The notes beneath the pieces were generated by a model. The model had not been told where the DNA came from and did not search any database. It saw nothing but the letters and a program-made list of their open reading frames with translations. Shown piece after piece: positions 24,389 to 33,141 of a DNA stretch of 64,000 bases. The translations under genes were made by a program, and so were the position numbers. Positions within the stretch are counted from its first letter, which is position 1. Every line of letters begins with the position of its first letter. This DNA is from Croceimicrobium hydrocarbonivorans (GTDB lineage: Bacteria > Bacteroidota > Bacteroidia > Flavobacteriales > Schleiferiaceae), in the NCBI RefSeq assembly GCF_014524565.1, contig NZ_CP060139.1, positions 2,301,501 through 2,365,500 on the forward strand, in the 5' to 3' direction.

Positions 24389-25216
24389 ATGACCAAAGCC
24401 TTTAGTGTAATTCTACCTTTCTACCGTGGAGATCAGCCGGAGCAGTTAAATGCGGCGATTCAAAGCTTGGTGGATCAAAGCCTGAGGGCCCAGGAAATTG
24501 TTTTGATTCAAGATGGTCCGGTTCCAGCCGCGCTTAGCGATTTGGTTGCGAAATGGCAGGTCGAGTACCCCGAAATCAAAACGGTAATCTTGGAGAAAAA
24601 CCAAGGGCTGTCTCAGGCGCTAAATGCTGGAATTAAAGCAGCCAGATATGAATGGTTGGCCCGCATGGATGCGGATGATATTTGTTTACCCGATCGCTTT
24701 GAAAAACAATGGGCATTAATTGAGGAACAACCCGAACTGGCCATTTTAGGCTCTTGGATAGAGGAGTACGATGAGCAGATGGAAAAGCCATTGTCCATTC
24801 GGCGATTACCCGAAAAGCATGCAGATATTATCGGCTATGCTCGTTGGCGCTGTCCCTTTAATCACATGACCGTGATGTACCGTAAATCAGTAGTTATTGC
24901 CTTGGGCATGTATGCAGATTATGGGGCCGTGGGTGATGATTATGAGCTTTGGGCGCGCTTCTTAATGAAAGGCTATCGCTCCGCAAATATTCAGGAGGTC
25001 TTGGTAAAGGCTCGGACCGGTAATGCAATGTTTTCGAAGCGCCGTCGAGGTTGGAAATACCTGAAGCATGAACTGCAGGAAATCCGTGATCTCTATCGTT
25101 TAGGACTCTTAAAACCCTGGCATTTCGTTTTTCATGTTACTTTAAAAACAGTGGTTCGCCTGGCGCCACCCTTTATGGTGAAATGGATTTATAAAGGAAT
25201 TCGCAAAACCAGCTAA
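24389..25216 (+). CDS. Family 2 glycosyltransferase
   Basis: The protein has 275 residues. The GT-A core starts FSVILPFYRG, with the nucleotide-binding aspartate in QDGPVP (about 36-41) and the metal-binding DAD in ARMDADD (about 90-96), then VGDDYELWARFL at about 182-193 as the likely base region. It should transfer a sugar from a nucleotide donor to the lipid-linked glycan on the cytoplasmic side. The donor and linkage are unknown. The stop codon overlaps the flippase start (TAATG), so the two are translationally coupled. Confidence 0.87.
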   Translation: MTKAFSVILPFYRGDQPEQLNAAIQSLVDQSLRAQEIVLIQDGPVPAALSDLVAKWQVEYPEIKTVILEKNQGLSQALNAGIKAARYEWLARMDADDICLPDRFEKQWALIEEQPELAILGSWIEEYDEQMEKPLSIRRLPEKHADIIGYARWRCPFNHMTVMYRKSVVIALGMYADYGAVGDDYELWARFLMKGYRSANIQEVLVKARTGNAMFSKRRRGWKYLKHELQEIRDLYRLGLLKPWHFVFHVTLKTVVRLAPPFMVKWIYKGIRKTS

Positions 25217-26460
25217 TGCAGCGCCTCGGTCGGAATATCGGATTTATGGGCCTTTCGCAGGCGGCTAATTATCTGCTGCCGCTGGTTACCCTGCCTTTTA
25301 TTACCCGGATTGTTGGTCCTGATAATTATGGACTGATTGAATTCGCTACCGTTACTGTCCTTTATTTTTCCGCGCTGGTTACTTATGGGTTTACCTTTAC
25401 CGGCACTCGTAAGATTGCCGAATTAGGCGAATCCCATCATCGAATTTCCAAGGTTTATTCGGTAGTGATGCAATCGAAATTATTGCTGCTACTGCTAAGT
25501 ACCCTTCTTTTCATTCTACTATTATTCCTGGTGCCCGAGTATGCTACGGAAAAGAAGCTGATGATCTTCGCCTTTCCCTTTGTGATAGGCTGGGGCCTTT
25601 ATCCTGATTTTCTATTTCAAGGTCGGCAGGATTTAGGGGTCATCGCCTTAGCCAATTTGGGTATCAAAACGGTAGGAGCCGTGCTTATTCTTAGCCTTTT
25701 ACGCGAGCCGGAAGATTATCCGCTGGTAGTGGGGATTAATTCCATAACTCAAATAGCCGCAGCAGCAATTACCCTTTGGTATGCCCATTATCGTTATAAA
25801 TGGCTCCATTTTCAATGGCAGGCCTGGCGCATGGTAAAGGCCTATCTCAAAAGCGGCTTTTACATTTTTGCTTCGCATTTCTTTACTCGGGTTTACACCT
25901 TTGGTAGTATCCTCTTTTTAGGCTTTATCCTCGCCGAAAGGGAATTGGGGCTTTTCGCCGCTGCCATGAAGCTTATTACCGTAGGGCAAAGCTTTCTCTT
26001 TACTCCAGTTGGTAGTGCGCTTTATCCCCATTTAGCTCAAAAGCTTAAGGATGATCCTGCCAGCTATTTCAAAGAAAGACGTCGATTTTTGGGCTATCTC
26101 CTGGCCCTTAGTGCCCTGCTTTCAATAGTGCTGATCGTCGGTCAGGATTTTTGGGTACGATTGCTTTTTGGTGCAGCCTATGAGGAAGCGGCTCCGGCAT
26201 TGGCCTTAATGGCTCCAGTGATGGTATTTACGGCTTTAAGTCATTTTGGAATGAAGCAGGGCTTAATGGTGCTCAAGGCAGATGGATGGAATTTCCGCAT
26301 TGTACTGATCACCGGATTGGCTTCTATTGCCTTTAATTATTTCTTTATCGAATGGATGGGGATGATAGGAGCCGCTTGGGCCAAATTGGCGCTCGAAGCT
26401 TTACTGGCGATCCTCAGTCTCTACTATTTTCAAAAGGCGGTGCAGCGTTTTAAGCGCTAA
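25216..26460 (+). CDS. Wzx-type oligosaccharide flippase
   Basis: The protein has 414 residues with about twelve membrane helices. The start GFMGLSQAANYLLPLVTLPFITRIVGPDNYGLIEFA is typical of the MOP/PST exporter group, as are FQGRQDLG near 138 and the central KLITVGQSFLFTPVGSALYPHL. It should move undecaprenyl-linked repeat units across the inner membrane. It is coupled to the glycosyltransferase upstream and overlaps the convergent gene at 26450 by 11 nt. It is the only flippase in the locus. Confidence 0.88.
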   Translation: MQRLGRNIGFMGLSQAANYLLPLVTLPFITRIVGPDNYGLIEFATVTVLYFSALVTYGFTFTGTRKIAELGESHHRISKVYSVVMQSKLLLLLLSTLLFILLLFLVPEYATEKKLMIFAFPFVIGWGLYPDFLFQGRQDLGVIALANLGIKTVGAVLILSLLREPEDYPLVVGINSITQIAAAAITLWYAHYRYKWLHFQWQAWRMVKAYLKSGFYIFASHFFTRVYTFGSILFLGFILAERELGLFAAAMKLITVGQSFLFTPVGSALYPHLAQKLKDDPASYFKERRRFLGYLLALSALLSIVLIVGQDFWVRLLFGAAYEEAAPALALMAPVMVFTALSHFGMKQGLMVLKADGWNFRIVLITGLASIAFNYFFIEWMGMIGAAWAKLALEALLAILSLYYFQKAVQRFKR

Positions 26461-27484
26461 AATAGTCTCGCAGAAAAGCGGCCTCTCTTACACTCTCAAA
26501 GCCCCAATAGTCGGCGGTCGCGGCTCTTTGTTCCGCACTAATATCCATTCGTAATTCGGAGAAAAGCTGTGAAAAATAAGCACGTTCGGCAGCCACTCGC
26601 TCCTTTACAGATCCGGCTGAACCTCCCGCTTCAAAGCGTTTCAATTCCTTGAGATTGGAAGCCTTTTGGTCGATTTGCTGTTGGAAGATATAATGCGGTT
26701 TGTTGAGGTATACACAAAAGCCGGTTTGGGTACCCATACCATTGCTCATGGTGAGGTCGGCCAATTCGATATGGCTGCGCTGTCGCGCGATGAAATGCCG
26801 ATCGAAACGATGACCGGCGGTAACCAAATGAAATCCCTCAGCCCGATAAGCTGCTACTTTATCCGGATCTCGAGCATCTAAATAATAGAGGCAAATCAAC
26901 ACCGAATCAAAATCCTTTGCTACACCTTTAATTTCACTAATCAATTCCTGATCGTTGAAACCGGCCTTCACATTTTTCATGCTGTGAAAGGGGTATACTA
27001 AGAGCGTTTTTCCCAATCGCGCTTTCAATTTTACTTGTTCCTCTGCTTCCAAAATAGAAGAAGCATAATGGATATAGGGGCCGATCGCCAGGCTTTCCTT
27101 ATTGGGGATTTTAGCCGCTAAGATTTCACGACGCTGTTCGCTGAGCGTAATGATTCTAGGAAAATGCCAATGAAATTGATCAGGATGAACAATTCCGCCT
27201 AAAAAAAGTCCGTGCTCCATATAGGCTCTCAAGTCACTTTTGATACCCGCATATTTTTTCAGGTAGGAAGCGTAGCCATAGAGATTGTTATCTATCACTC
27301 TTTCTTCCGGACCAAAGGCAATGTCCTGCGAAAGTTGCTCAATATCAAAAAGATCAATTTTTCTTCTACGTTCAATTTCAGCGTCCACGGCCTTGCCTTT
27401 TTGCCAGCGGTAGGCATAAAACATGGATTTTTCCAGCAGGGGCTGGGAGGCTATAAAGCGCTTTAATTGGTCTTTGGCCGACAA
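26450..27484 (-). CDS. Unrecognised protein of the polysaccharide locus, GT-B-like
   Basis: The protein has 344 residues with no membrane segment. The start codon appears to be TTG at 27484; the next Met is at residue 21. The N-terminal half contains YMEHGLFLGG and FPRIITLSEQRREIL, the second half TLLVYPFHSMKN, SVLICLYYLD and ADLTMSNGMGTQTGFCVYLNKP. A HG..G segment, a linker and a C-terminal 'S/N-G-x-G-T-x-x-G...L..P' segment are the pattern of GT-B glycosyltransferases and capsule-synthesis proteins such as polysialyltransferases. This is a structural guess only. It is the one gene in the locus on the opposite strand and has its own promoter-like element, divergent from the acyltransferase gene. 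Confidence 0.45.
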   Translation of the reverse strand: MSAKDQLKRFIASQPLLEKSMFYAYRWQKGKAVDAEIERRRKIDLFDIEQLSQDIAFGPEERVIDNNLYGYASYLKKYAGIKSDLRAYMEHGLFLGGIVHPDQFHWHFPRIITLSEQRREILAAKIPNKESLAIGPYIHYASSILEAEEQVKLKARLGKTLLVYPFHSMKNVKAGFNDQELISEIKGVAKDFDSVLICLYYLDARDPDKVAAYRAEGFHLVTAGHRFDRHFIARQRSHIELADLTMSNGMGTQTGFCVYLNKPHYIFQQQIDQKASNLKELKRFEAGGSAGSVKERVAAERAYFSQLFSELRMDISAEQRAATADYWGFESVREAAFLRDYFSA

Positions 27485-27498
27485 AAGAAAATTTTGCT

Positions 27499-27506
27499 CG
27501 AAGATA
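27499..27506 (-). promoter_or_regulatory. -7 element TATCTTCG for the GT-B-like gene
   Basis: On the minus strand TATCTTCG ends 14 nt before the TTG start at 27484 and supports that start. It faces the plus-strand element at 27556. Confidence 0.4.
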
Positions 27507-27532
27507 ATCCGGTTTTAGGAAATTGGAGGCTT

Positions 27533-27563
27533 TCGGGCTCCCCGTACCTTCTTTGTACCTTTG
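27533..27563 (+). promoter_or_regulatory. Promoter of the acyltransferase-NeuA/NeuB operon
   Basis: TACCTTTG (27556-27563) exactly matches the -7 consensus, and a TTTC at 27531-27534 lies 21 bp upstream in the -33 place. The ATG at 27582 is 18 nt further on. It probably drives the genes from 27582 to at least 32027. Confidence 0.5.
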
Positions 27564-27581
27564 CCGCCAATATTTGGAGCC

Positions 27582-28127
27582 ATGAGCCAGTTACGGCAAC
27601 ATTTAAAATACGGATTCGGCCAAAAATGGCGGGCCTTTCGCCAAAAACGCCGACTCTCTCATTTAGGTTCACGCGTGTGGATTGATAAGAATGTGGAGCT
27701 GATGCGTTACCCCATTAATATCCGCATTGAGGATGAGGTGGTACTTAAGGAAGGCGCTCGTATTTGTGCTTGTAATGATCGAGCGAAAATCAGTATTGGT
27801 GCTCGCACCACCATTGGTTACCATAATTTCATCTTCGCCAGTGCGGGAATTGAAATTGGCTCCGATTGTTTGATTGCCCCCTTTGTTTATTTGGTCGATT
27901 CAGATCATGGGATTCAAAAAGATCAGTTGATTAATCAGCAACCAAATCAAACAGCCCCTATAAAAATTGCTAATGGCGCTTGGATAGCCAGTAATGTCAC
28001 CATCCTCAAAGGAGTGGAGATTGGCGAAGGCGCGGTGATTGCAGCCAATTCCGTGGTGAACCGGAATGTTCCCGCTTTCGAAATTTGGGGTGGTAGCCCC
28101 GCTAAAAAGATTGGGGAGCGTGAATAA
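27582..28127 (+). CDS. Hexapeptide-repeat acyltransferase
   Basis: The protein has 181 residues from ATG 27582; an upstream TTG lies within the promoter. After a basic N-terminus the sequence is built of left-handed beta-helix hexapeptides: INIRIEDEVVLKEG, AKISIGARTTIGYHN, GIEIGSDCLIAPFVYLVDSDHG (with the typical extended loop and catalytic His), and IANGAWIASNVTILKG. This WbbJ/LbetaH type O- or N-acetylates sugars with acetyl-CoA. In this operon it may acylate the nonulosonic acid or another sugar of the repeat unit. Its end overlaps the next gene by 8 nt. Confidence 0.85.
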   Translation: MSQLRQHLKYGFGQKWRAFRQKRRLSHLGSRVWIDKNVELMRYPINIRIEDEVVLKEGARICACNDRAKISIGARTTIGYHNFIFASAGIEIGSDCLIAPFVYLVDSDHGIQKDQLINQQPNQTAPIKIANGAWIASNVTILKGVEIGEGAVIAANSVVNRNVPAFEIWGGSPAKKIGERE

Positions 28128-28827
28128 TTCTCAAGCCGCCGTAATTCTCGCTCGCTACTCCTCCTCCCGATTACCGGGAAAGGCCCTCATGGAAATCGCC
28201 GGAAAACCGGTACTTCAGCATATTGTAGATCGTTTAAAAAGCCTGCTCAAAGCAGAGCAGATTATTTTAGCAACCAGCGATTTAGCTTCTGATGATGCCT
28301 TAGAAGATTTTGCCGCTAAAGCGGGAATTGCCTGCTATCGCGGAAGCTTGGAAAGGGTGGGAGAACGTTTTTATGCCGCCGCCAAACAAAGCGGATGCGA
28401 TTATGCCATGCGCATTAATGGCGATAATATTTTTCTGGATCCGGCCTTGGTGGAGCATTTAATGCAAGCGGCAAACACTGGTAAATACCGTTTCTTAAGT
28501 AATGTGAAAGGCCGTTCCTTTCCCAAGGGAATGAGCGTTGAAATGGTAGAAATGGATTTCTATCAGCAAAAGCTAGAAGGCATTAAAGCCGACCCTTATT
28601 GCAATGAGCATGTAATGGTTTGCCTGTATGAAGAGGAGGCTCCGCCCGATCATTATTATTGGCAAAACGATATTTTACCCGAGGCCGCCGGTATTCAACT
28701 GGCCCTCGATACCCCTGAAGACTTTGAGCGTAGTCGCTATATGCTGGAGCAGATGCCCGCCGGTCACTACGATTTGAATACTACTTTTGAGTACTATCGC
28801 AACTATGAAGAATCTCTTAAAAGGTAA
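28120..28827 (+). CDS. SpsF-like acylneuraminate cytidylyltransferase family protein
   Basis: The protein has 235 residues from GTG 28120; upstream in-frame codons lie within the acyltransferase gene. The nucleotidyltransferase signature is AAVILARYSSSRLPGKAL (about 6-23), followed by GKPVLQHIVDRL, ILATSDLASDDAL and MRINGDNIFLDPALV. SpsF/NeuA-family proteins activate sugar acids with CTP, or in some lineages handle other sugars. It is directly followed by the NeuB-type synthase with a 23-nt overlap, which supports a nonulosonate role. A second, NeuA-like domain in this operon is fused to a glycosyltransferase, so the division of labour is unclear. Confidence 0.78.
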   Translation: MNNSQAAVILARYSSSRLPGKALMEIAGKPVLQHIVDRLKSLLKAEQIILATSDLASDDALEDFAAKAGIACYRGSLERVGERFYAAAKQSGCDYAMRINGDNIFLDPALVEHLMQAANTGKYRFLSNVKGRSFPKGMSVEMVEMDFYQQKLEGIKADPYCNEHVMVCLYEEEAPPDHYYWQNDILPEAAGIQLALDTPEDFERSRYMLEQMPAGHYDLNTTFEYYRNYEESLKR

Positions 28828-30655
28828 GCACGGACCTTTATTAATCGCCGAAATTGGTGGAAACCACGAAGGTGATTTTGAATACGCAAAGAGCCTTTGC
28901 CAATTGGCCATCGACACCGATGTAGATTTGGTGAAGTTTCAAATTTATACCGGAGATACCCTGGTTTCTCGCCTGGAAAGTCCTACCCGAAACCAACATT
29001 TTAAGAAATTCGAGTTAAGCAAAGAGCAGCATTTGGAATTGGCCAAAATGGTTACCGATGCGGGCTTGATGTACACTTCCTCCGTTTGGGATTTGGAGGC
29101 CATGAAATGGATTGACCCCTATATCCCCATCTATAAAATTGGTTCTGGCGACCTTACCGCCTATCCGGTGCTACGTGAAACCGCCGCTTTAGGCAAGCCC
29201 ATGATTATTTCTACCGGCCTATCTACCGAAGCCGAAGTTTTAGAAGCGGTGAGCTTTATTCAGAATTGCAATCCGATTTACAAAGACCCTTCGATGTTGG
29301 CGGTATTGCAGTGCACCAGTATGTATCCCATAAATCCCGGCGATGCGCATCTATCGGTAATGCAAAGCTTTAAAGAAAAGACGGGTCTTTGTGTGGGATA
29401 TTCGGATCATACCGAAGGTGCCAAAGCCCTGCATTATGCAGTGGCCATGGGTGCCGAAGTATTGGAATTCCATTTTACTGATGAAAGAGAAGGGAAAAGC
29501 TTCCGCGACCATAAGGTATCGCTAATGCCCAATGAGGTGAAGGAGCTTATCCAAGAGATAAAGTTGATTCAGGCTTATCAAGGAGAAGGCGAGAAAAAGC
29601 CCACCCAAATTGAGTTGGATAATGGGCATGAGCTTTCCTTCCGCCGAGCGGTTTATCCCAATCAAGATCTTAAGGCCGGAACGGTATTGTCTGCGGAAAA
29701 TTTAACCGTATTGCGTCCGAACCATGGTATTGATGCCCGTCATTTTGATAGCCTTATCGGGAAGCGACTTTTAAAGGATGTACAGGCCCATCAAAAATTA
29801 GAAACAGAAATGATTGATGGCTGGCAAAGTGAAGCCAGCTGCCCCCTTTGTAAGTCCGAGGTAAACAATTTGGTTTCAGCACTGGAGGCTAAGCCCGAAG
29901 GTGAAACTACCTATCTGCCGGAAGGCATGGCCTATTATCGTGAAATTCGCCACTGCGCCCATTGCGGCGTGTATTTCAATGCCCATAATTACGATCTCTT
30001 TACGGAGGAGTTTTATGCCGGCGAGTATAATTCGGCCATCGAAGAAGGGAAATTACAAGGTCGCTTTGAGCGGGTGATTAATCTACCGGAAGGTCAATCT
30101 GATAATCGCCTGCGAGTGCAGCGTATTATCCAATATTGTGAACTGGCATTGCCTACAGCTTTGAGTTCATTGAGAGGATTGGATGTAGGCTCAGGCACTG
30201 GCGTGTTCCCTTATGAGCTTTCCAAGCATATTGGCCAGATGAATGCTGTGGATCCCGATGGATTATCAGTAAAGCTGATGGGCAATAATCTGGACATTGA
30301 GAATATTTGGCATGGCAGCCTGAAGGATGTGCCTGCTCATGAGAAATTTGATTTGATCAGCTTTAATAAGGTTTTAGAGCATGTGCAGGATCCGGTGCAA
30401 ATGATGGCTCAGGCTAAAGATTATCTGAAACCCGGTGGGGCAGTTTATGTAGAATTGCCTTTTGCCGAGGGCATCATTAAACGTGGCGCCCAAATGGAGC
30501 GAGCCGAATTTTTTATAGAGCATTATACCACTTTCCCGCATAATGCATTCCGCTATTTACTGGAAGAAGCAGGTTATCAAATTCAATTGCAGAAGGATAT
30601 TCTGGAGCCTAGCGGCAAGGAAACGATTTACGGATTTGCAGTGATAAAGGAATAA
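28805..30655 (+). CDS. Fusion: NeuB-type nonulosonic acid synthase + methyltransferase
   Basis: The protein has 616 residues from ATG 28805. Residues 1-265 are an N-acetylneuraminate synthase barrel: LIAEIGGNHEGD (12-23), VKFQIYTGDTL, YKIGSGDLTAYPVL (110-123) and GYSDHTEG (198-205). It condenses phosphoenolpyruvate with a six-carbon sugar. About 275-336 are the SAF/antifreeze-like lid. About 340-616 are a separate module: a zinc finger (C346xxC349, C384xxC387) and a class I SAM methyltransferase with LDVGSGTGVFPYEL (459-472) and LEHVQDP. Other NeuB proteins end after the lid. The frame is continuous and well conserved in both parts, so this is a true fusion. It could make a methylated nonulosonic acid. 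Confidence 0.85.
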   Translation: MKNLLKGKHGPLLIAEIGGNHEGDFEYAKSLCQLAIDTDVDLVKFQIYTGDTLVSRLESPTRNQHFKKFELSKEQHLELAKMVTDAGLMYTSSVWDLEAMKWIDPYIPIYKIGSGDLTAYPVLRETAALGKPMIISTGLSTEAEVLEAVSFIQNCNPIYKDPSMLAVLQCTSMYPINPGDAHLSVMQSFKEKTGLCVGYSDHTEGAKALHYAVAMGAEVLEFHFTDEREGKSFRDHKVSLMPNEVKELIQEIKLIQAYQGEGEKKPTQIELDNGHELSFRRAVYPNQDLKAGTVLSAENLTVLRPNHGIDARHFDSLIGKRLLKDVQAHQKLETEMIDGWQSEASCPLCKSEVNNLVSALEAKPEGETTYLPEGMAYYREIRHCAHCGVYFNAHNYDLFTEEFYAGEYNSAIEEGKLQGRFERVINLPEGQSDNRLRVQRIIQYCELALPTALSSLRGLDVGSGTGVFPYELSKHIGQMNAVDPDGLSVKLMGNNLDIENIWHGSLKDVPAHEKFDLISFNKVLEHVQDPVQMMAQAKDYLKPGGAVYVELPFAEGIIKRGAQMERAEFFIEHYTTFPHNAFRYLLEEAGYQIQLQKDILEPSGKETIYGFAVIKE

Positions 30656-30656
30656 G

Positions 30657-32027
30657 ATGAGTCCATTAGTTTCGGTATACATTACCAATTACAATTACGA
30701 GCGTTTTATTCGCGAATCCATCGAAAGTGTATTGGCGCAAAGCCTGCAAGATTTCGAGTTAATCATCATCGACGATGGCTCTACCGATGCCAGTCGGGAT
30801 ATTATTGAAGAGTATCGCGAGCGCCCGGAGGTGACCATTATTTATCAGCAGAACAAAGGCCTTAACATCACCAATAATGTGGCGATGCGCGTGGCCAAGG
30901 GTAAATACCTCATGCGCTTGGATGCGGATGATTATTTGGTGCCCGAAGCATTGGAGAAAATGGTAGCCCCATTAGAGGCTGATCCCGAATTAGGACTGGT
31001 ATTTCCAGACTATTATTATGTGGATGCCGAAGGGCATATCACCGGCGAAGAACGTCGCCATAATTTTGAAAAGGAGGTAAGCCTCTACGATCAACCGGCC
31101 CACGGAGCTTGTACCATTATACGCCTGAGCTTCCTCAAGAAAATTGGTGGCTATAATGAAAGTTTCACTTGCCAGGATGGCTATGATCTGTGGTTGAAGT
31201 TCATCATTCACTATTCGGTGAAAAATGTAAATGAGCCACTATTCTATTACCGTCGTCATGGTTCTAACCTCACCACCAATGAGGAGCGAATTCTTGAGAC
31301 CCGTCGTGCCATTAAGGAAACCTTTTTAGACCTCAGCAATATTGAAAGCAGCACCCTAGCGGTAATTCCCGTGCGGAATAGCAAAATTAAAGGGGTGTCG
31401 ATCCCACTTTATGATTTGGGTACCGAAACCCTGCTTTCATTGAAGGTGAAAAAATTGCTGGAAGCCCGCAGTACCCAGCGGGTATATCTTATTTCGGAAG
31501 ATGCTGAAATATTGAGCTACGCCCGCAGCACTTTTGGCGATCATCAAAATGTGGTGGTATTGGAACGTCCCAGTCGATTGGCAGGACCCAACCAAACTTT
31601 GGGTGAAACAGTAAAATTGGCGACGCATCACGCGGAAGCGGAAAATTTAAACTACCGATTTGTAATGACCGCCGCTTTGGATTTCCCTTTTGTAGAAGCC
31701 GAAATTTTTGATGATGCGGTAAACACCGTAGAGCTCTTTAAGTCCGATTCGGTACTTAGCGTTCGTCCCGATAATAAGGCCTATTACCGCCATACTGGTC
31801 ATGGCTTGCAGGCCATTTTAGACCAGGAGAAATTTACCCGTATCGAAAGGGAAGCTTTGTATCGTGCTGCAGGTGGGGTGATGGTGGCAACCCGCGATAG
31901 CTTTGCGAAGAATGGTAAGATCAATGCCGGTAGAATGAGTCATGTGGTGGTGGATGAAAACACCGCCTTTGGTATATTTTCAGATTTCGATTTTCAGATA
32001 TTTAAGTCTTTAATGAGCGTAAATTAG
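30657..32027 (+). CDS. Fusion: GT2 glycosyltransferase + CMP-sialate-synthetase-like domain
   Basis: The protein has 456 residues. Residues 1-205 are a GT-A family 2 transferase: VSVYITNYNYERF, IIDDGSTD (37-44), RLDADDY (87-93) and CQDGYDLWLKF (172-182). From about 233 to the end is a NeuA-like nucleotidyltransferase: LAVIPVRNSKIKG (234-246) in place of the usual PARGGSKGIP, VYLISEDAEIL, VLERPSRLAG (301-310) and TAALDFPF where NeuA has LQPTSPL. The first CTP-loop is degenerate, so activity of this half is uncertain. One chain could activate a nonulosonic acid and transfer it. It starts 1 nt after the NeuB-fusion stop. Confidence 0.75.
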   Translation: MSPLVSVYITNYNYERFIRESIESVLAQSLQDFELIIIDDGSTDASRDIIEEYRERPEVTIIYQQNKGLNITNNVAMRVAKGKYLMRLDADDYLVPEALEKMVAPLEADPELGLVFPDYYYVDAEGHITGEERRHNFEKEVSLYDQPAHGACTIIRLSFLKKIGGYNESFTCQDGYDLWLKFIIHYSVKNVNEPLFYYRRHGSNLTTNEERILETRRAIKETFLDLSNIESSTLAVIPVRNSKIKGVSIPLYDLGTETLLSLKVKKLLEARSTQRVYLISEDAEILSYARSTFGDHQNVVVLERPSRLAGPNQTLGETVKLATHHAEAENLNYRFVMTAALDFPFVEAEIFDDAVNTVELFKSDSVLSVRPDNKAYYRHTGHGLQAILDQEKFTRIEREALYRAAGGVMVATRDSFAKNGKINAGRMSHVVVDENTAFGIFSDFDFQIFKSLMSVN

Positions 32028-32049
32028 CAGGGCATTTTTGCTTGGGTAC

Positions 32050-33141
32050 ATGGAAGAAATAATAGCGAAATACTCCGCTTATCTTGCTCCGGTTTTGGCC
32101 TTTGCCATTACCTATTTCTCCATTCCGGCCATTATTCGCCTAAGCTTGGTAAAGAAACTTTACGATCAACCGGATGAGCGTAAAAAGCATAATGCTCGCA
32201 TTTCCCCTTTAGGAGGAATGGCCATTTTCGGAGGTATGATCATCAGCTTTGTATTCTGCACGGCTCATTTATCCAATCCGGCGCTCAACTCCGTTTTAGT
32301 GGGTCTTTTTGTGCTCTTCATAACGGGAGTTAAGGACGATCTCTATCCTCTGGTTCCCTATAAAAAGATGCTGGGGCAATTGCTGGCCGTGGCGGTGGTG
32401 GTTATCCAGGGTGATGTGCGCCTGGTTAGCTTTTACGGTCTCTTCGGAGTTAATGAGCTTCCTTATGCCATTAGCGTGGCTCTGAGTATTGTTTTCTTTT
32501 TGGGGATCATCAATTCCTTTAATTTCATTGATGGGATCAATGGCCTCAGTGCCGGTATAGGGGTAGTGATTAGCGTAACTTATGCAGTGGTTTTCGACTA
32601 TCTCCATAATGACCTCTTCTTGATTTTAGCCCTCTGCATTGTAGGTTCACAATTGGCCTTTTTGCGTTTCAATTTGGTGAATGCCAAAATCTTCATGGGT
32701 GATTCGGGTTCCATGATCTTGGGCTTCCTGGTAGCCTTATTGAGTATTTCCTTCTTGCAGATAAATGAGCTGAGTGAGCAATTCTTATTGAAGAAAATTG
32801 ATGCTTTGGTCTTTGCTTTTGCGGTGATGATTATTCCGGTGGTAGATACCATTCGCGTGGTGTTTATCCGACTTTTCATTTTGCGCCGTTCTCCCTTTGC
32901 GGCCGATCGCAATCATATTCATCATGCCCTATTAGACATCGGCCTAAGCCATGTGCAAGCCAGCTTAAGCCTGATGGCTATAAATGTTTCCTTTGTGGTT
33001 TTGGCCTATTTTCTAAACGATTATCTCCGTGCCACCTATCTCTTTATAAGTCTATCTTTGTTGGCCTTGCTACTTTCGCAATTGCCATTTATAATCAAAC
33101 GCCAACAAAAGCGACTTGGGATTTACAAGCCATCTACCTAA
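32050..33141 (+). CDS. WecA/TagO-type undecaprenyl-phosphate sugar-1-phosphate transferase
   Basis: The protein has 363 residues from ATG 32050, with about eleven membrane helices. It links a HexNAc-1-phosphate to undecaprenyl phosphate and so starts repeat-unit synthesis. Motifs are SPLGGMAIFGG (about 51-61), the Asp pair in GVKDDLYPLVPYKKML, FNFIDGINGLSAG (about 156-168), NAKIFMGDSGSM and the histidine-rich DRNHIHHALL (about 286-295), all typical of the WecA/MraY superfamily. It lies near the end of the polysaccharide locus and overlaps the following O-antigen ligase-type gene if that starts at TTG 33116. Confidence 0.93.
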   Translation: MEEIIAKYSAYLAPVLAFAITYFSIPAIIRLSLVKKLYDQPDERKKHNARISPLGGMAIFGGMIISFVFCTAHLSNPALNSVLVGLFVLFITGVKDDLYPLVPYKKMLGQLLAVAVVVIQGDVRLVSFYGLFGVNELPYAISVALSIVFFLGIINSFNFIDGINGLSAGIGVVISVTYAVVFDYLHNDLFLILALCIVGSQLAFLRFNLVNAKIFMGDSGSMILGFLVALLSISFLQINELSEQFLLKKIDALVFAFAVMIIPVVDTIRVVFIRLFILRRSPFAADRNHIHHALLDIGLSHVQASLSLMAINVSFVVLAYFLNDYLRATYLFISLSLLALLLSQLPFIIKRQQKRLGIYKPST

